Under the pieces are notes generated by a model. The model worked only from the letters and a program-made list of their open reading frames with translations. It did no database searches and had not been told where the DNA came from. A DNA stretch of 64,000 nt from Phycisphaeraceae bacterium (GTDB lineage Bacteria > Planctomycetota > Phycisphaerae > Phycisphaerales > Phycisphaeraceae): positions 62,001 through 126,000 of the forward strand of contig JAJDCS010000034.1 in NCBI GenBank assembly GCA_029260715.1, read 5' to 3'. The position numbers were made by a program, and so were the translations under genes. Positions within the stretch are counted from its first letter, which is position 1; every line of letters begins with the position of its first letter. Shown piece after piece: positions 1-8,339 of the stretch.

Positions 1-1
1 C

Positions 2-271
2 TTCTACAGGCTCCAACAAACCACCGTCGGCGACTGGGGCCTCATCGAACGCCAAGACCCCAGCCGGTCGCTGCTCTTGCAGTACGGGTTGGAAACCACC
101 CACGCCGCCACGCCACACCCACAAGTCAAAGGCTGGCGGCCCCATTTCAGAGACAAGAACGACGCCTACTACCAGCTGATCATGGGCTGGATACAGCAAC
201 TATGGACCCCCACGCCCGATTACGGCGTACAAGCCCCCACACCCGACCCGCAACCCGACACCCCAAACTAG
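2..271 (+). CDS. C-terminal end of an unknown protein (5' end outside window)
   Basis: The reading frame is open from the first full codon at position 2 to a TAG at 269-271, giving about 89 residues. The start lies outside the window. The fragment contains PSRSLLLQYGL, a GWRPHF motif and a YYQLIMGWIQQL segment, followed by a Pro/Thr-rich tail. Pieces of this kind occur at the ends of large planctomycete proteins, but I cannot name a family. Its third codon positions are C-rich, like the genes that follow, which supports real coding. Confidence 0.6.
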   Translation, partial: FYRLQQTTVGDWGLIERQDPSRSLLLQYGLETTHAATPHPQVKGWRPHFRDKNDAYYQLIMGWIQQLWTPTPDYGVQAPTPDPQPDTPN

Positions 272-280
272 AAGCTATCA

Positions 281-396
281 CAAAACCCCTGATGAGGTTG
301 AATTGTGTGCCACTGGCTGCTTGCCAGCCAGTGTAAATGGCGGAGGTTTGCATCGGTCCGACCGTTGCCGGTGATCTGCCGTTTGGGGTTTTGGGA
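281..396 (+). repeat. Dispersed repeat E, copy 1
   Basis: This 116-base block recurs inverted at 27494-27609 with only scattered substitutions. It contains a stem-loop around the GCTTGCC loop (near 310-330) flanked by GTGCCACTGG. It sits between the stop of the upstream gene and repeat A copy 1. No protein can be supported in the 272-710 gap. Confidence 0.75.
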
Positions 397-401
397 GGGC
401 T

Positions 402-530
402 TCTATAGCACGTTGCATTTATAAATTTGATTGACTGGGTGGCACGGCTTGCTTGCAAGCCGTGAAATGCGGGTTCGCCATGTCAACGACCACCGAACAT
501 CCATCAAAGATAATCACGCCAGGTGCTCTA
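402..530 (+). repeat. Dispersed repeat A, copy 1 (about 128 bp)
   Basis: It matches 15464-15592 almost base for base, and the reverse complement of 33774-33900. The ends are TATAGCAC and GTGCTCTA, imperfect terminal inverted repeats (TATAGCAC against TAGAGCAC). Near the middle is a strong hairpin, CACGGCTTGC / GCAAGCCGTG. There is no internal gene. The form is that of a small non-autonomous or REP-like element. Confidence 0.8.
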
Positions 531-710
531 ACCACCTTCCCACGCCCACACACCCGCCGCACCGCTCCCCGATCGGCACCGCCCGCATTGGCGAGAACAC
601 ACAGATGCGTTATCCTAAACACAGCCCGCCATACCGGGCTTAGGCGTTCGATGGATGCCTAAAATCCATACCCTAGAACCTTGGTACACACCGCTTTACC
701 AAATCAAACC

Positions 711-2162
711 ATGCCTAGCACCATAAAAAAACTTGGGGCATACACCCGGCATTTCTCAATACTCGCCCTGGTCGTAGCCGCCGCCGCGTGCATCGGCTGC
801 ACCGACCAAGAAACAGCCAAGCAACGCGCCGCCAGACACCGATTCGAGCAAGCCATGACCCTCATGGCCCACGCCGAGCGCGGCGTCGTCCCCAAAGGCG
901 GTGAGATACAGAGCAAAGTCGAAGTAGACGGCCAAACCGCCACCGAAACAAAAGCGGACCTCCAAGCCTACCGACAAGCCACGCTCGACCAAGCCGTCAG
1001 CGAGTTGCAAGCCATCCTGGACATGGGCACCATCACCCAACAAACCGCCACGCGACGCGTCTTGTCGGACATCTACGCCTCACAAGTCCGACACACCACA
1101 CGCCAAGCCATGCTCCAATGGGCCACTCTCGCCGACAAAGACGCCACACTCATCAGCTACCTCGCCACCGTCGACCGCGCCCAAGCTCGCGTCACCATGT
1201 TCGATACCGACGAAACACAACTAATAGAACAACTCAACGAAGACCGCTCCGCGACACACCAGCGCCTCGCACAAGCCAAGGAAACCGCACAAAACCTCGC
1301 GCAAGAAGCCGCCAAATACCAACAGAAAATTCAGCAGCTAACCACCACCGCCGACGCCACCACCGACCGCGCCAGGCAGCTCCAAAGCCAAGCACTACAA
1401 GCCACCAACAACACCAAGCAGTACGACCTCTACGACAAAGCCGCCACCGCCGACCGCCGCTCGAACATAGCCATGGCCGAAGCCCAACGCCTCGATGTCA
1501 CTAAGGAAATTTTGGCCAGCGAGCTGAAGATCGCTCAAGCACAGGCACGCATCGCACAGCAAGCCATACAAACCATCGACCAACAGATCGCCGACGCCCA
1601 GCAAAGGCAGAAGCGCCCCCTCTACAAACAAGCCGTCGCCTCCGCCAACACCGCCGCCGACGAGATGGCCAAACAATTCAACCAAGTCAAAGACGAATAC
1701 GAACAAACCGTCGAGTCGCCCCTCGACCAAGCCAACGAAAAAATTGACGAGGCCATCGACCTGCTCGCCGTCATCGCCAGTGAATCAGCCGGCAACAACA
1801 AAGGGCTGCTCGAACTCGAACGGCTCGCACGCATGGTCGACAAAGCACACGTGCTCACAAACCACATCACCGCCGCCGGCGGCCACGGCGGTGTGCTAAA
1901 TGCCATGGACCAACAAACCCACAGGCTCATCCCCGACAACGCAAAGCTATTCAACACCGAAGCCAACCGCGTCTACAACAAGCAGCAAAAGCTCATCGAG
2001 CAAGCCAAGCAGACCATCAGCCAAGCCACCACACTCTCCACAACAGTCACTAAAAACCTCAAAGACGAATCGATGGCAGAGATCGCCAAAGGCCTAGCCA
2101 AACGCCTCGAAGACTACCGCAAAAACATCGACAAACTACGCCTAACCGCACCACGCCCATAA
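711..2162 (+). CDS. Coiled-coil lipoprotein of unknown function
   Basis: About 483 residues. An in-frame TTG at 681 is possible, but the ATG at 711 places a lysine-containing N-terminus directly before a hydrophobic stretch (LALVVAAAACIGC). That stretch ends in a cysteine suited to lipidation, although the -3 residue is not a classic lipobox residue. The rest is almost entirely helical, with many Ala, Gln, Lys and Glu residues in heptad-like spacing and no recognised enzyme motif. Export and membrane anchoring are inferred from the N-terminus. The role may be structural in the cell envelope, but the family is not recognised. Coding is well supported by the consistent third-position C bias. 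Confidence 0.75.
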   Translation: MPSTIKKLGAYTRHFSILALVVAAAACIGCTDQETAKQRAARHRFEQAMTLMAHAERGVVPKGGEIQSKVEVDGQTATETKADLQAYRQATLDQAVSELQAILDMGTITQQTATRRVLSDIYASQVRHTTRQAMLQWATLADKDATLISYLATVDRAQARVTMFDTDETQLIEQLNEDRSATHQRLAQAKETAQNLAQEAAKYQQKIQQLTTTADATTDRARQLQSQALQATNNTKQYDLYDKAATADRRSNIAMAEAQRLDVTKEILASELKIAQAQARIAQQAIQTIDQQIADAQQRQKRPLYKQAVASANTAADEMAKQFNQVKDEYEQTVESPLDQANEKIDEAIDLLAVIASESAGNNKGLLELERLARMVDKAHVLTNHITAAGGHGGVLNAMDQQTHRLIPDNAKLFNTEANRVYNKQQKLIEQAKQTISQATTLSTTVTKNLKDESMAEIAKGLAKRLEDYRKNIDKLRLTAPRP

Positions 2163-2186
2163 ACGCCCACACAACTCACCCCACCG

Positions 2187-2221
2187 GGGTGCCACTACAC
2201 AGTCTCCTGTGTAGTGCGATT
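2187..2221 (+). repeat. Hairpin repeat C, copy 1
   Basis: GGGTGCCACTACACAG, a short loop, then CTGTGTAGTGCGAT forms a stem of about 13 pairs just after the lipoprotein gene. The same pattern recurs at 2318, 8224, 8269, 15258, 27634 and 28785. Its place at a gene end suggests a transcript 3' end or REP-like role. Confidence 0.7.
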
Positions 2222-2317
2222 TGAAAAAGATGTACCAACACCCCGGAGGTCCGTGTGCTGGATGCCACACTTTGTCCCGAAGGGCAAAGTGTGTTTCCAC
2301 GCTGGTGCACAGGCGCC

Positions 2318-2352
2318 GGGTGCCACGACACAGTCCGCTGTGTAGTGCGATC
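2318..2352 (+). repeat. Hairpin repeat C, copy 2
   Basis: GGGTGCCACGACACAG pairs with CTGTGTAGTGCGATC. It lies between the convergent ends of the lipoprotein and repressor genes. A related hairpin with a CACACTTTG / CAAAGTGTG stem is at about 2266-2292. Confidence 0.7.
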
Positions 2353-2380
2353 AACAAAGCGGATACCAACTCGCCACACC

Positions 2381-3127
2381 TCACCCCGCCTTCCCCGCCC
2401 GCCGTTTTTTGCGAGGCGCCCCGTTCCCGTCCGCCGCGTCAGGCGAAGACCCCTTCACCGCCACAAACACCTTATCCGCCGCCGCCAACCCGATCGCCAC
2501 AGGCCCGTGGCTCTCCGTCTCAACCGTCACCACATCAGCCAAATCATCCTGCGACAGCACCCGGATCGTGGTCCCCGGCACCAGCCCGTGCTTCTTAAGG
2601 AATCGCAAAAACTTCGGAGCGTGGTCGTGGATACGCGCGATCTGCGCCCGCCCCTGCGGGCAACGCGACAACGGACGCAACCGCCGGTGCGCGATCTTGC
2701 CCGACGCCGCCGGGATCGGGTCGCCGTGCGGGTCGAGCGTCGGGTGCCCAAGCATCCGGTCGATACGGTCAAGCAGCCTCTCCGAGATAGCGTGTTCGAG
2801 AACCTCCGCGTCCTCGTGTACCTCGCTCCAGTCAAACCCCAAAACCTCCACGAGGAACAGCTCGATCAGCCGGTGCCGCCGCAGCACGTCCAACGCCAGC
2901 TTCTGCCCCTTCTTCGTCAGGCACGCCCCCCGGCGAGCCTCATAAGACACAAACCCGCCCTCCGCCAAACCCTTGACCATCACCGTCACCGTCCCCGGGG
3001 TCACACCCACCGCCTCGGCAAGCTTGCCCAGCGGCACCAAACCGCCGTCATCGCCTTGTTGGAGCATATACAAGGCTTTAAGGTAATTTTCCGTCGTGCT
3101 CGTGGGTGTGGCGGATGGGGATTTCAT
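2381..3127 (-). CDS. DtxR/MntR-family metal-dependent transcriptional repressor
   Basis: 248 residues. Residues 1-75 form the winged helix (VTPGTVTVMVKGLAEGG is the recognition region). Residues 76-150 form the metal-binding and dimerisation domain: HRLIELFL and EDAEVLEH correspond to the His and E-x-x-E-H ligands of MntR-type proteins, followed by GHPTLDPHG. Residues about 165-230 form a FeoA/SH3-like domain, so this is the long DtxR/IdeR-like form, not the short Bacillus MntR form. It is divergent from the metal ABC transporter genes and is the likely regulator of the shared 3128-3369 region. Manganese or iron is the probable co-repressor; the sequence does not decide which. The ATG at 3127 is followed directly by the helical N-terminus. 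Confidence 0.9.
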   Translation of the reverse strand: MKSPSATPTSTTENYLKALYMLQQGDDGGLVPLGKLAEAVGVTPGTVTVMVKGLAEGGFVSYEARRGACLTKKGQKLALDVLRRHRLIELFLVEVLGFDWSEVHEDAEVLEHAISERLLDRIDRMLGHPTLDPHGDPIPAASGKIAHRRLRPLSRCPQGRAQIARIHDHAPKFLRFLKKHGLVPGTTIRVLSQDDLADVVTVETESHGPVAIGLAAADKVFVAVKGSSPDAADGNGAPRKKRRAGKAG

Positions 3128-3185
3128 GGCGTTATGTTAAACGTAAGGCACGGCCGCACAAGGCCGATCCTGGGTACACACATAC

Positions 3186-3212
3186 AATAGTATACCATAT
3201 GCTTTGACTATT
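3186..3212. promoter_or_regulatory. Candidate metal-repressor operator
   Basis: A perfect AATAGT / ACTATT inverted repeat with 15 bases between the arms overlaps the -35 box of the transporter promoter, in the gap between the divergent repressor and transporter genes. The AT-rich two-arm layout suits a DtxR-type dimer. Assignment is by position and symmetry only. Confidence 0.4.
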
Positions 3213-3231
3213 CAAAATAACAATGTATAAT
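3204..3231 (+). promoter_or_regulatory. Promoter of the metal ABC transporter operon
   Basis: TTGACT (3204-3209), a 16-base spacer, then TATAAT (3226-3231) is close to the sigma-70 consensus. It lies in the most AT-rich stretch of the area, about 140 bases upstream of the binding-protein ATG. Transcription would start near 3238. Confidence 0.65.
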
Positions 3232-3369
3232 TAATCAAATTTCAAGCGGGGCGGCGGGGGCTCATGCCAAGCGGTGTCTCTCAATCAGATTCCCACCACG
3301 CGCCACGCCCATCAGGATACGGGCTCATCTCCGGATACCCCCCAACACACTAAAAAAGGACACCATCCG

Positions 3370-4491
3370 ATGACAAACACACTAAGAGTCTCTAACCAAC
3401 CGGGCACCGCACACCACGCCCCGTCCCGCCGCGCGCCAAGCGCAACCGCACAGCAAACCCCAACGCCCCGCGCGCCCACTTGGCTCGGGGCGCTGCGTGC
3501 ATTACTCAACCGCGCCGCCCAGCCCATCACCGCCGCCGCGGTCGCCATCACCATCGCCGCCGCCACCCCGCAACACGCCCGCGCCGACGGGCCCGCTGAA
3601 TACCCCTACAGCGTCGTCGCCACAACCGGCATGGTCGCCGACATCGTCAAGCAAGTCGTCGGCGACAAGGCAAACGTCCAAGCACTAATGGGCCAAGGCG
3701 TCGACCCACACCTATACAAACCCACACGCGGAGACGTGGCCGCCATCTTGCAAGCAGACGTCGTCTTCTACAGCGGCCTCATGCTCGAAGGACGAATGAC
3801 GGACACCTTCGTCAAAGCCGCCAGACGCGGAAAACCCGTCTACCCCGTTACCGAACTCGTCGACGAGTCCTTCCTGCTGGAGCCCAAGGGCTTCGCCGGG
3901 CACTGGGACCCGCACGTCTGGATGGACGTCCAAGCCTGGAGCCGCTGCGTGCAGGCCGTCGCCGTCGCCGTCGCCCAGTTCGACCCCAGCCACGCGGAAC
4001 ATTACCAAGCCAACGCCGCCGCCTACCGCCGGCAACTCGAAACGCTCGACGCATACGCCAAGCGAGCCATCGCCTCCATCCCACAAGAACAACGCGTCCT
4101 CGTCACCGCACACGACGCGTTCAACTACTTCGCACGCGCCTACAACATCCAGGTCCTGGGCATCCAAGGCATTTCCACCGAGTCCGAAGCCGGCCTGGCC
4201 GACATCCGGAAACTCGTTGACTTCATCGTGCAAACAAAGGTCAAAGCCGTCTTCGTTGAGAGCAGCGTCTCAGACAAAAACGTCAAAGCCCTCATCGAAG
4301 GCGCCAAGCACAGCGAACACAACGTCACCATCGGCGGCGAGCTATTCTCCGACGCCATGGGCCCCGCCGATTCCTACGAGGGAACCTACATCGGCATGAT
4401 CGACCACAACGTCACCACCATCACCCGCGCCCTAGGCGGCGAAGCACCTCCGCAAGGCATGCAAGGCAAACTCAAGGCCAACCACCCATGA
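3370..4491 (+). CDS. Metal ABC transporter substrate-binding protein (TroA/ZnuA/MntA type)
   Basis: 373 residues, cluster A-I solute-binding family for Mn, Zn or Fe. The ATG at 3370 has a GGA-type ribosome site; an upstream GTG at 3274 would only add an unusual leader. The N-terminus is long (about 50 residues) before a hydrophobic export segment (about 52-68) ending near QHARAD. Mature motifs: [13 protein letters not shown] (His114), DPHVWMD (His182), [23 protein letters not shown] and a C-terminal GELFSDAMG. These supply the His/His/Glu/Asp metal site of the family. No His-rich loop is seen, which argues mildly against a zinc-specific ZnuA. The stop overlaps the ATPase start as ATGA. Confidence 0.92.
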   Translation: MTNTLRVSNQPGTAHHAPSRRAPSATAQQTPTPRAPTWLGALRALLNRAAQPITAAAVAITIAAATPQHARADGPAEYPYSVVATTGMVADIVKQVVGDKANVQALMGQGVDPHLYKPTRGDVAAILQADVVFYSGLMLEGRMTDTFVKAARRGKPVYPVTELVDESFLLEPKGFAGHWDPHVWMDVQAWSRCVQAVAVAVAQFDPSHAEHYQANAAAYRRQLETLDAYAKRAIASIPQEQRVLVTAHDAFNYFARAYNIQVLGIQGISTESEAGLADIRKLVDFIVQTKVKAVFVESSVSDKNVKALIEGAKHSEHNVTIGGELFSDAMGPADSYEGTYIGMIDHNVTTITRALGGEAPPQGMQGKLKANHP

Positions 4492-5342
4492 AAAACGCCC
4501 CAGCCGCTGAACAACCAAACCCCACGCCCGCCGGCGCCACCCCCGTCCAACCCGCCACGGGCCACGAGCACCCACCAGACTCGCCACTGTCGATACACGA
4601 CATGACCGTCGCCTACCAGCGAAAGCCCGTCCTCTGGGACGTCGACCTGGACATACCCGAGGGCAAGCTCATCGGCATCGTAGGCCCAAACGGTGCCGGG
4701 AAAAGCACGCTCATCAAAGCATGCCTCGACCTCATCCCAAAAGCATCAGGGCTCGTCAGCGTCTACGGCAAGCCATACCGACGCCAGCGAAAACTCGTCG
4801 GCTATGTCCCACAACGTGAAAGCGTCGACTGGGACTTCCCCGTCAGCGCACTGGACGTCGTCACCATGGGCAGATACGGAAAAATCGGCTGGTGCATGCC
4901 CGTCACACGCGCACACAAACAAGCCGCCATGACCGCCCTCGACCGCGTCGGCATCGCCGACCTCGCCTCACGCCAGATCAGCCAACTCTCAGGCGGACAA
5001 CAGCAACGCGTTTTCCTCGCCCGCGCCCTGGCCCAAGACGCCCGGCTCTACTTCATGGACGAACCCTTCGCCGCCGTCGACGCCGCCACCGAAAAAGCCA
5101 TCGTCGCCATCCTCCAACAGCTAAAAACCTCCGGGAAAACCGCCCTCGTCGTACACCACGACCTACACACCGTCCCCGAATACTTCGACTGGGTCATCTT
5201 CCTAAACATGCGCGTCGTCGCCTTCGGCCCAACACGCGAGGTGTTCACCCAAGAAAACCTCCACAAAACCTATGGCGGAAAGCTCACACTGCTCGACCAA
5301 GCCGCCCAAGCACTCGTCATCGCCGAGCGGGGCGGCTCATGA
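4488..5342 (+). CDS. Metal ABC transporter ATP-binding protein
   Basis: 284 residues. Walker [10 protein letters not shown] is at about 66-74, followed by a Q-loop region ([13 protein letters not shown]), signature LSGGQQQR, Walker B LYFMDEPF and a switch His in VVHHDLH. The [13 protein letters not shown] segment is typical of the Mn/Zn/Fe importer ATPases. About 35 Pro/Ala-rich residues precede the domain. It overlaps the genes on both sides by ATGA, indicating translational coupling. The 18 bases CAAGGCCAACCACCCATG ending in its start codon are identical to those ending in the start of the second permease. Confidence 0.93.
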   Translation: MKNAPAAEQPNPTPAGATPVQPATGHEHPPDSPLSIHDMTVAYQRKPVLWDVDLDIPEGKLIGIVGPNGAGKSTLIKACLDLIPKASGLVSVYGKPYRRQRKLVGYVPQRESVDWDFPVSALDVVTMGRYGKIGWCMPVTRAHKQAAMTALDRVGIADLASRQISQLSGGQQQRVFLARALAQDARLYFMDEPFAAVDAATEKAIVAILQQLKTSGKTALVVHHDLHTVPEYFDWVIFLNMRVVAFGPTREVFTQENLHKTYGGKLTLLDQAAQALVIAERGGS

Positions 5343-6823
5343 AAAAAGCACACGCAATAAACAGAAGGGGGGGGGCACACCGCTTGGGCGCCTGCGCCCT
5401 CGCCGCCGCAGCCCTCTTCACCGCCCCCACACCCGCCTGGGCCCGCACCACGCAATCCATCACCGACACACGCGTCGCCTGGCCAACACTCAGCGACCTC
5501 ATCAGCGTCATTACCCTCCAAGGCTACAACACACGCCTCGTCGTGCTCAGCACCGCAATGCTAGGCTTAGCCGCCGGCGTCATCGGATCGTTCCTCCTAC
5601 TACGCAAACGCTCACTCATGGGCGACGTACTCAGCCACGCAACCCTGCCCGGCATCGCCGCCGCCTTTATGGTCATGGTCGCTTGGGGTGGGGGGGGTAA
5701 GTCCCTGCCCGGCCTGCTCGCCGGCGCCACCGTTTTCGCCCTGCTTGGCGTCGGCTGCGTACAACTCATGGACCGACACACCCGACTCAAAGACGACACC
5801 GCCATGGGCATCGTCCTAAGCGTCTACTTCGGCCTGGGCATCGCGCTCATGGGCATCGTCCAGAGCATGCCGGGCGGAAACAAAGCCGGGCTAGAGTCCT
5901 TCATCTACGGCAAAACCGCCTCAATGGTCTTCAACGACTTCGTCTTAATCGCCGGCGTCGCCTGCGCGTGCTCCGCCGTCTGCCTCACATTCTTCAAAGA
6001 GTTCAAGCTCCTGTGCTTCGACGACGGCTTCGCCCAGAGCCAGGGGTGGCCCGTACACACCCTCGACCTACTCATGCTCATCCTCGTCACCTGCGTCACG
6101 GTCATCGGCCTACAAGCCGTGGGTTTGATACTCGTCATCGCGCTACTCATCACACCCCCCGCCGCCGCACGGTTCTGGACCGAAGACCTCCGAAAGCTCA
6201 TGGCCGTCTCCGCGGTGGTGGGGGCCCTGAGCGGGTGGCTCGGCGCCTCCGTCAGCGCGCTGGTACCCAGAATGCCCGCCGGCGCCATCATCGTCATCGT
6301 CGCCGCAGCGCTGTTCGTCTTGAGCATGGTCTTCGGCACCGCCCGCGGCGTGCTCGTCCGCGCCCGGCGGCGCCGCCGCCTAGACCGCCGTATCGCCAGG
6401 CAGCACCTCCTACGCGCCATGTTCGAGTTAAACGAGCAAGCCCCCGCATCGCACACCGGCCAAACAACCACGCAACGCGACGCCAGCGTCACGTTCCGCC
6501 AACTCCTCGCCGCCCGATCCTGGAACACCCGCGCACTCAAACGCCTATTAAACCGCGCCCGCCGCGCCGAATTAATCCAACCCACCCCCGCCGGCGCATA
6601 CACGCTCACCGAACAAGGCGCCGCAGAAGCAGCGCGCCACGTCCGCAACCACCGACTCTGGGAGATCTACCTCATCACACGCGCCGACATCGCCCCCAAC
6701 CACGTCGACCGCGACGCCGACGAAGTCGAGCACGTCCTGGGCACCGACATGGTCGCCCAACTCGAGCAACTCGTGAAATTACCACTACCCAAACGCGCCG
6801 TGCCCGCAAGCCCACACGGATAA
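5339..6823 (+). CDS. Metal ABC transporter permease with DtxR-like C-terminal domain (first copy)
   Basis: 494 residues. Residues about 50-335 are an ABC-3 family permease with eight or nine hydrophobic segments and the family motif [16 protein letters not shown] basic linker ([11 protein letters not shown], about 341-351) leads to a cytosolic domain. Residues about 383-435 look like a winged helix ending in [15 protein letters not shown]. Residues about 437-470 carry NHRLWEIYL and DADEVEHVL, matching the His and E-H metal ligands of the neighbouring repressor. A hydrophobic N-terminal segment ends at AWA (about 36). The start ATG overlaps the ATPase stop. The architecture parallels chlamydial YtgCR, in which the repressor domain is released by proteolysis. 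Whether that occurs here is unknown; metal-sensing gating is the alternative. Confidence 0.88.
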   Translation: MKKAHAINRRGGAHRLGACALAAAALFTAPTPAWARTTQSITDTRVAWPTLSDLISVITLQGYNTRLVVLSTAMLGLAAGVIGSFLLLRKRSLMGDVLSHATLPGIAAAFMVMVAWGGGGKSLPGLLAGATVFALLGVGCVQLMDRHTRLKDDTAMGIVLSVYFGLGIALMGIVQSMPGGNKAGLESFIYGKTASMVFNDFVLIAGVACACSAVCLTFFKEFKLLCFDDGFAQSQGWPVHTLDLLMLILVTCVTVIGLQAVGLILVIALLITPPAAARFWTEDLRKLMAVSAVVGALSGWLGASVSALVPRMPAGAIIVIVAAALFVLSMVFGTARGVLVRARRRRRLDRRIARQHLLRAMFELNEQAPASHTGQTTTQRDASVTFRQLLAARSWNTRALKRLLNRARRAELIQPTPAGAYTLTEQGAAEAARHVRNHRLWEIYLITRADIAPNHVDRDADEVEHVLGTDMVAQLEQLVKLPLPKRAVPASPHG

Positions 6824-6842
6824 ACACCAAGGCCAACCACCC

Positions 6843-8174
6843 ATGCAGTGGACACACGAAATAGATACCTGGATCGTCGTCATAGGCGTGCTGTGCTCAC
6901 TCTCCTGCGCACTGCTGGGCAACTTCCTGGTCCTGCAACGCATGAGCATGATGGGCGACGCCATCAGCCACGCCGTCCTGCCAGGCCTAGCCGTCGCCTT
7001 CCTGATCACCGGCAGCCGCTCCAGCGTCGCCATGCTCACAGGCGCCGTCATCGCGGGACTGCTCACCACCCTATTCACGCAATGGGTCCAAGGCTTCGGC
7101 AAGGTCGACCGCGGCGCCGCCATGGGCGTCGTCTTCACGTCCCTCTTCGCCATCGGCCTGGTGCTCATCGTACAAGCCGCCGACAGCATCGACCTCGACC
7201 CAAACTGCGTGCTATACGGCGCCATCGAGCTCGCACCGCTCGACGACACGCTATTCTTCGGTAGCCGCGTCCCCCGCGCCGTCCCGCTCCTGGCCCTCGT
7301 CTTGCTGGTGAACGCAGCCGTGGTCGCGCTCTTCTACAAAGAGCTCAAAATCAGCTCCTTCGACCCCGCCCTCGCCACCGCGCTTGGCATCAACGCCAAC
7401 GCCATGCACTACCTGCTCATGGTCCTCGTCGCCGTCACCGCCGTCGCCTCGTTTGAGATGATCGGGAGCATCCTCGTCATCGCCATGCTCATCGTCCCCG
7501 CCGCCGCCGCCCACCTGCTCACAGACCGCCTGGGCGCCATGATCGCCGTCAGCCTCGTCTTCGGCGCCGCAAGCGCCGCACTGGGCCACCTCGCCGCCAT
7601 CACCGTCCCGCCCCTGCTCTTCACAGGCGTACAAGACACCACCACCTCCGGCATGATGGTCGTCGTCGCCGGCGTCCTCTTCGGCACCACCGTCCTGCTC
7701 GCCCCCCGCCACGGCGCTATAAGCAAAGCCTGGCACCGCTGGGCGTTCAGCCTACGCATGCTCAAAGAAGACGCGCTGGGGCTGCTCTACCGCTTCGAAG
7801 AACTGCCCTCACCCCCCGGGCCCGTGTCCATCGTCACCATGCTCTGCCACGCCAAACGCACAGGCCCGCTCCTGGCACGCCTGGCCGTCATAAGACTACT
7901 CGCCGAGGGGAAACTACAGCGGCAACGCAACGGGTACACACTCACCGCCGCCGGGCGCGACCAAGCCGCGGGCCTCATCCGCGCACACAGGCTCTGGGAA
8001 AGCTACCTCGTCGACCGCATCGCGCTGCCCGCCGACCACGTACACCGCACCGCCGAAGGCCTGGAGCACATCACCACCGAATCACTAGCCCAAGCCCTCT
8101 ACGAACGAACCGGGCACCCCGCCACAGACCCGCACGGCAAGGCAATCCCCAACCCAGATCACAAACAAAACTAA
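6843..8174 (+). CDS. Metal ABC transporter permease with DtxR-like C-terminal domain (second copy)
   Basis: 443 residues. Residues 1-285 are an ABC-3 permease (RMSMMGDAISHAVLPG motif; helices to about 283). The cytosolic tail from about 300 contains a helix-turn-helix-like stretch ending in YTLTAAGRDQAAGLI, then AHRLWESYLVDR, HRTAEGLEHITTE and GHPATDPHGKAIP. The last three blocks are very like the free repressor of this locus (EDAEVLEH; GHPTLDPHGDPIP), so this tail keeps more of the sensor domain than the first permease does. It follows the first permease after 19 bases and closes the operon. Two paralogous permeases normally form a heterodimer in this transporter class. Confidence 0.88.
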   Translation: MQWTHEIDTWIVVIGVLCSLSCALLGNFLVLQRMSMMGDAISHAVLPGLAVAFLITGSRSSVAMLTGAVIAGLLTTLFTQWVQGFGKVDRGAAMGVVFTSLFAIGLVLIVQAADSIDLDPNCVLYGAIELAPLDDTLFFGSRVPRAVPLLALVLLVNAAVVALFYKELKISSFDPALATALGINANAMHYLLMVLVAVTAVASFEMIGSILVIAMLIVPAAAAHLLTDRLGAMIAVSLVFGAASAALGHLAAITVPPLLFTGVQDTTTSGMMVVVAGVLFGTTVLLAPRHGAISKAWHRWAFSLRMLKEDALGLLYRFEELPSPPGPVSIVTMLCHAKRTGPLLARLAVIRLLAEGKLQRQRNGYTLTAAGRDQAAGLIRAHRLWESYLVDRIALPADHVHRTAEGLEHITTESLAQALYERTGHPATDPHGKAIPNPDHKQN

Positions 8175-8186
8175 TCAGTAACCGCC

Positions 8187-8223
8187 CGCCACGAGCCGTC
8201 CGCCTCAGGCGGATCAGGGAGCC
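8187..8223 (-). repeat. Hairpin repeat D, TCCGCCTGAGGCGGA variant
   Basis: Reverse complement of the sequences at 48577 and 53648: an ACGAGCC end and a near-perfect GTCCGCCTCAGGCGGATC palindrome. It lies directly after the permease stop, joined to repeat C copy 3. Confidence 0.65.
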
Positions 8224-8258
8224 GGGTGCCACGACACAGTCTGCTGTGTAGTGCGATC
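8224..8258 (+). repeat. Hairpin repeat C, copy 3
   Basis: GGGTGCCACGACACAG pairs with CTGTGTAGTGCGATC, in the 165-base gap between the converging permease and subtilase genes. It could act as a two-way transcript 3' end. Confidence 0.7.
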
Positions 8259-8268
8259 TAAAAACTGT

Positions 8269-8305
8269 CGGGTGCCACGACACAGTTCTGACTGTGTAGT
8301 GCGAT
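8269..8305 (+). repeat. Hairpin repeat C, copy 4
   Basis: A tandem neighbour of copy 3 with the same stem (GCCACGACACAG / CTGTGTAGTGC) and an A-run right after it. Confidence 0.7.
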
Positions 8306-8339
8306 AAAAAAAACGACTACCAACGCGCCACAACCAACC

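Noticed and set aside
282-530. CRISPR-like spaced repeats
   Set aside because: The repeats are different families placed side by side, not identical units with uniform spacers, and no cas gene is present.
2255-3190. Long + strand open frame over the repressor gene
   Set aside because: Arg/Pro/His-rich antisense shadow of the DtxR-family gene.
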